Part shown: positions 20,253-21,629 of the stretch, piece by piece
Numbering within the stretch: position 1 is the first letter of the stretch
How the letters are laid out: each line of letters opens with the position of its first letter
From: a virus
Virus record (IMG/VR): IMGVR_UViG_3300006480_000029
Coordinates: 1 to 21,629 of that record
Direction: 5' to 3' (one strand)
Length of the DNA: 21,629 nt
The notes under the pieces: generated by a model
Told to the model about the DNA's origin: nothing
The model's input: the letters and a program-made list of their open reading frames with translations, nothing else
Database searches by the model: none
Made by a program: the position numbers and the translations under genes

Positions 20253-21007
20253 TGAGTGAAATAAATGTTTTAAGTAAAGAAGAGTTATCATTGATAGTAA
20301 GTGATACTACTGCTTATGCTTTTGGTAAAAGCAGATTAAGTGATAAAGATAAAACTTTCTGTAAAGGAATGTTATCTACTGGTATGGGTAGTATCATTAA
20401 AGAAAAAACAATTTTAAATTTTTCTGATTATGAAGACGATACTGCACTTCACGGTTTTGATGGTTTTGAAAAAGATACAAAGAGAGCTGTTGAAATTAAA
20501 ACTGAAACTTTTAGTGACCACGGAAAAACTATTTCTAAATGTTCAGGTACTATGAATTTTGGTGATAATCAAGAAAGTGCATATGAAAAGTTTTCAGAGC
20601 AGAACCCAATAATATCAGTTACATCTTTTGCACCTAACGGAAAAGTAGTTGCTACTATTGAATTTGATTTTGCAGATTCAACTCTAGAAGAAGAATTTAA
20701 AATATATCAAGAGAGAAGACAACAAGATGTTAAAGAAGGTAAAAATAAAAATACTTCTTTATCAAGAAATTATAAAACTTTTGAAAATGCTAAAAGCTTT
20801 AGAGTAAGATTTTATAATAGTAAGTATGGTGATATGTTAGTTGGTCCTTATAGAAAACTTATAGAGGATACCATTTTATCTAAAAATAAACAAAAACTAG
20901 ATAGTTTAGATGAAAAAGAAATTAACAAAATGATGAGTGAAACTCTGACTTTAGAAAAAAAGAAAAATATTTTAGCAATGTCCCTTGACAACGCTATGGT
21001 AGCATAG
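20252..21007 (+). CDS. Uncharacterised protein with possible PD-(D/E)XK nuclease motif
   Basis: This 251-residue protein contains ALHGFDGFEKDTKRAVEIKT, where D70, E81 and K83 fit the D...E-x-K active site of restriction-endonuclease-like proteins. Strand-rich stretches follow (PIISVTSFAPNGKVVATIEF), then KSFRVRFYN and a helical lysine-rich C-terminus. Overall similarity to a known family is not clear to me, so nuclease activity is tentative. The frame can be read from a GTG at 20243, but ATG 20252 overlaps the previous stop (TAATG) and is preferred. Its last codons contain the promoter of the next gene, so the C-terminal sequence is constrained by two functions. Confidence 0.75.
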   Translation: MSEINVLSKEELSLIVSDTTAYAFGKSRLSDKDKTFCKGMLSTGMGSIIKEKTILNFSDYEDDTALHGFDGFEKDTKRAVEIKTETFSDHGKTISKCSGTMNFGDNQESAYEKFSEQNPIISVTSFAPNGKVVATIEFDFADSTLEEEFKIYQERRQQDVKEGKNKNTSLSRNYKTFENAKSFRVRFYNSKYGDMLVGPYRKLIEDTILSKNKQKLDSLDEKEINKMMSETLTLEKKKNILAMSLDNAMVA

Positions 21008-21013
21008 TATAAT
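20985..21013 (+). promoter_or_regulatory. Perfect early-type promoter with dyad in the spacer (copy 2)
   Basis: TTGACA (20985-20990), a 17-base spacer and TATAAT (21008-21013), full consensus. The spacer holds CTATG-GTAG-CATAG (20994-21007), a 5-base inverted repeat. It lies in the 3' end of the 20252 gene. The start near 21020 leads to AAAGGAG at 21038-21044 and the ATG at 21054. Confidence 0.88.
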
Positions 21014-21053
21014 AATAAAATAAGAAAACTGTTATTGAAAGGAGAAACAAATT

Positions 21054-21629
21054 ATGGTAGCAGCAGTAGAAACAATGGCATATGCAGGGGAAGTTCCTTG
21101 GCATGGTCTAGGTACGAAAGTACCACACGATTTATCAACAGATGAAATGTTGAAAAAATCTGGTCTAGATTGGACAGTAGAAAAAATACCATCTATGGTA
21201 AACTTACCAATTAGTCAAGATAAACCTGGTGGGTATAGACCTACTGGTTCTTATTCATTAGTAAGAAGTTCAGATAATAAAATCTTATCACCTCATGTAG
21301 GTAAAGATTGGAATCCAGTTCAGAACAAAGAAGCATTTGATTTCTTTTCAGAGTATGTAGAACAAGGCGATTTAGAGATGCATACTGCTGGGTCTTTAAT
21401 GGACGGTAAGATTGTTTGGGCACTTGCTAAAATTAAACAAGGCTTTGAGTTATTCAAAGGTGATGAAGTAGAAAACTATATGTTGTTTTCTAATCCACAC
21501 AAATTTGGTAAATCTATCGACATTAGAATGACACCAATTAGAGTAGTATGTAATAATACTTTAACTTTATCATTGAGTCAAAATAGTGATAAGATGGTTA
21601 CTGTTACTCACAGAAAACAATTTGATGCA
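21054..21629 (+). CDS. DUF932 phage/plasmid-like protein (3'-truncated)
   Basis: The first 192 codons of a gene that continues past the right edge. The N-terminus contains YAGEVPWHGLGTKV, the conserved PWHGLG block of the DUF932 family (a phage and plasmid protein family of unknown function). Later come the characteristic YSLVRSSDNKILSPHVGKDW, a GSLMDGKIVWALAKI segment, FSNPHKFGKSIDIRMTPIRV and VCNNTLTLSLSQ. The full proteins are usually around 300 or more residues, so roughly half is visible. A perfect host-type promoter and AAAGGAG ribosome binding site (21038-21044) indicate strong early expression. The function is not established. Confidence 0.92.
   Translation, partial: MVAAVETMAYAGEVPWHGLGTKVPHDLSTDEMLKKSGLDWTVEKIPSMVNLPISQDKPGGYRPTGSYSLVRSSDNKILSPHVGKDWNPVQNKEAFDFFSEYVEQGDLEMHTAGSLMDGKIVWALAKIKQGFELFKGDEVENYMLFSNPHKFGKSIDIRMTPIRVVCNNTLTLSLSQNSDKMVTVTHRKQFDA

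Noticed and set aside
1-21629. tRNA genes, CRISPR arrays, insertion sequences or attachment sites
   Set aside because: None seen: gaps are short, and no cloverleaf, spaced repeats or transposase motifs were found by eye.

Overview
This window is a 21.6 kb piece of the core genome of a T4-like myovirus. It is strongly AT-rich. The gene order runs portal (20), 67, 68, 21, 22, 23, a tail-tube-family gene, uvsY, uvsW, 55, 47 and 46. From memory this is close to the order in marine T4-like phages such as cyanomyophages and pelagimyophages. A host-derived pstS, several 2-oxoglutarate/Fe(II) oxygenase genes, low GC and a Rickettsia-type 17 kDa surface-antigen-like protein point to a marine alphaproteobacterial host. 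SAR11 (Pelagibacter) is my best guess, but it is inference. No photosynthesis genes are present, which argues weakly against a cyanobacterial host.

Layout. (1) Positions 1-5278: head morphogenesis, with portal (5' end outside the window), two small prohead core proteins, an unassigned beta-rich protein, the gp21 protease, an enlarged gp22 scaffold and the gp23 capsid protein. Genes 22 and 23 each follow a perfect T4-type late promoter box (TATAAATA) and a strong ribosome binding site, and a hairpin terminator follows 23. (2) 5335-10072: a tail-tube-family gene on its own late promoter, then a tightly overlapping unit of uvsY, two 2OG/Fe(II) oxygenases, uvsW, an unknown gene and an Sm-like protein, started by a perfect sigma70-type promoter. 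(3) 10091-16860: two divergent sigma70-type promoters, one antisense and one driving the late sigma factor gp55. They are followed by a SAP/HeH-like protein, a staphylococcal-nuclease-like protein, the gp47 and gp46 recombination nuclease, and between 47 and 46 a cargo block (pstS, a PD-(D/E)XK nuclease, a possible cupin-like protein, a third oxygenase and a small conserved protein). (4) 16857-19814: an orphan DNA methyltransferase, then an envelope cassette made of an exported protein, an entericidin-like lipoprotein, an LPP20-like lipoprotein, a glycine-zipper 17 kDa-antigen-like protein and a 19-residue membrane peptide. (5) 19815-20072: a bidirectional terminator, with a 22-residue membrane peptide encoded on the opposite strand behind its own promoter and ribosome binding site. 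(6) 20011-21629: two early-type transcription units whose promoters share a near-identical 28-bp block, encoding a small unknown protein, a possible PD-(D/E)XK protein and a DUF932 protein that runs off the window.

How it fits together: consensus sigma70-type promoters would let host polymerase express recombination, sigma-factor and takeover genes. The gp55 made from one of them would then redirect polymerase to the TATAAATA boxes in front of the scaffold, capsid and tail genes. UvsY, UvsW, gp46 and gp47 form the recombination and replication-restart set. PstS and the envelope cassette act on the host periplasm and outer membrane.

The least expected items are the convergent pair of tiny membrane-peptide genes around one terminator, the perfect antisense promoter facing the Sm-like gene, the repeated promoter block with a dyad in its spacer, two promoters that appear to produce leaderless mRNAs, and the envelope cassette with an entericidin-like member. 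No stretch longer than 300 bases lacks a gene. All family assignments are from reading the translations; no database search was run.
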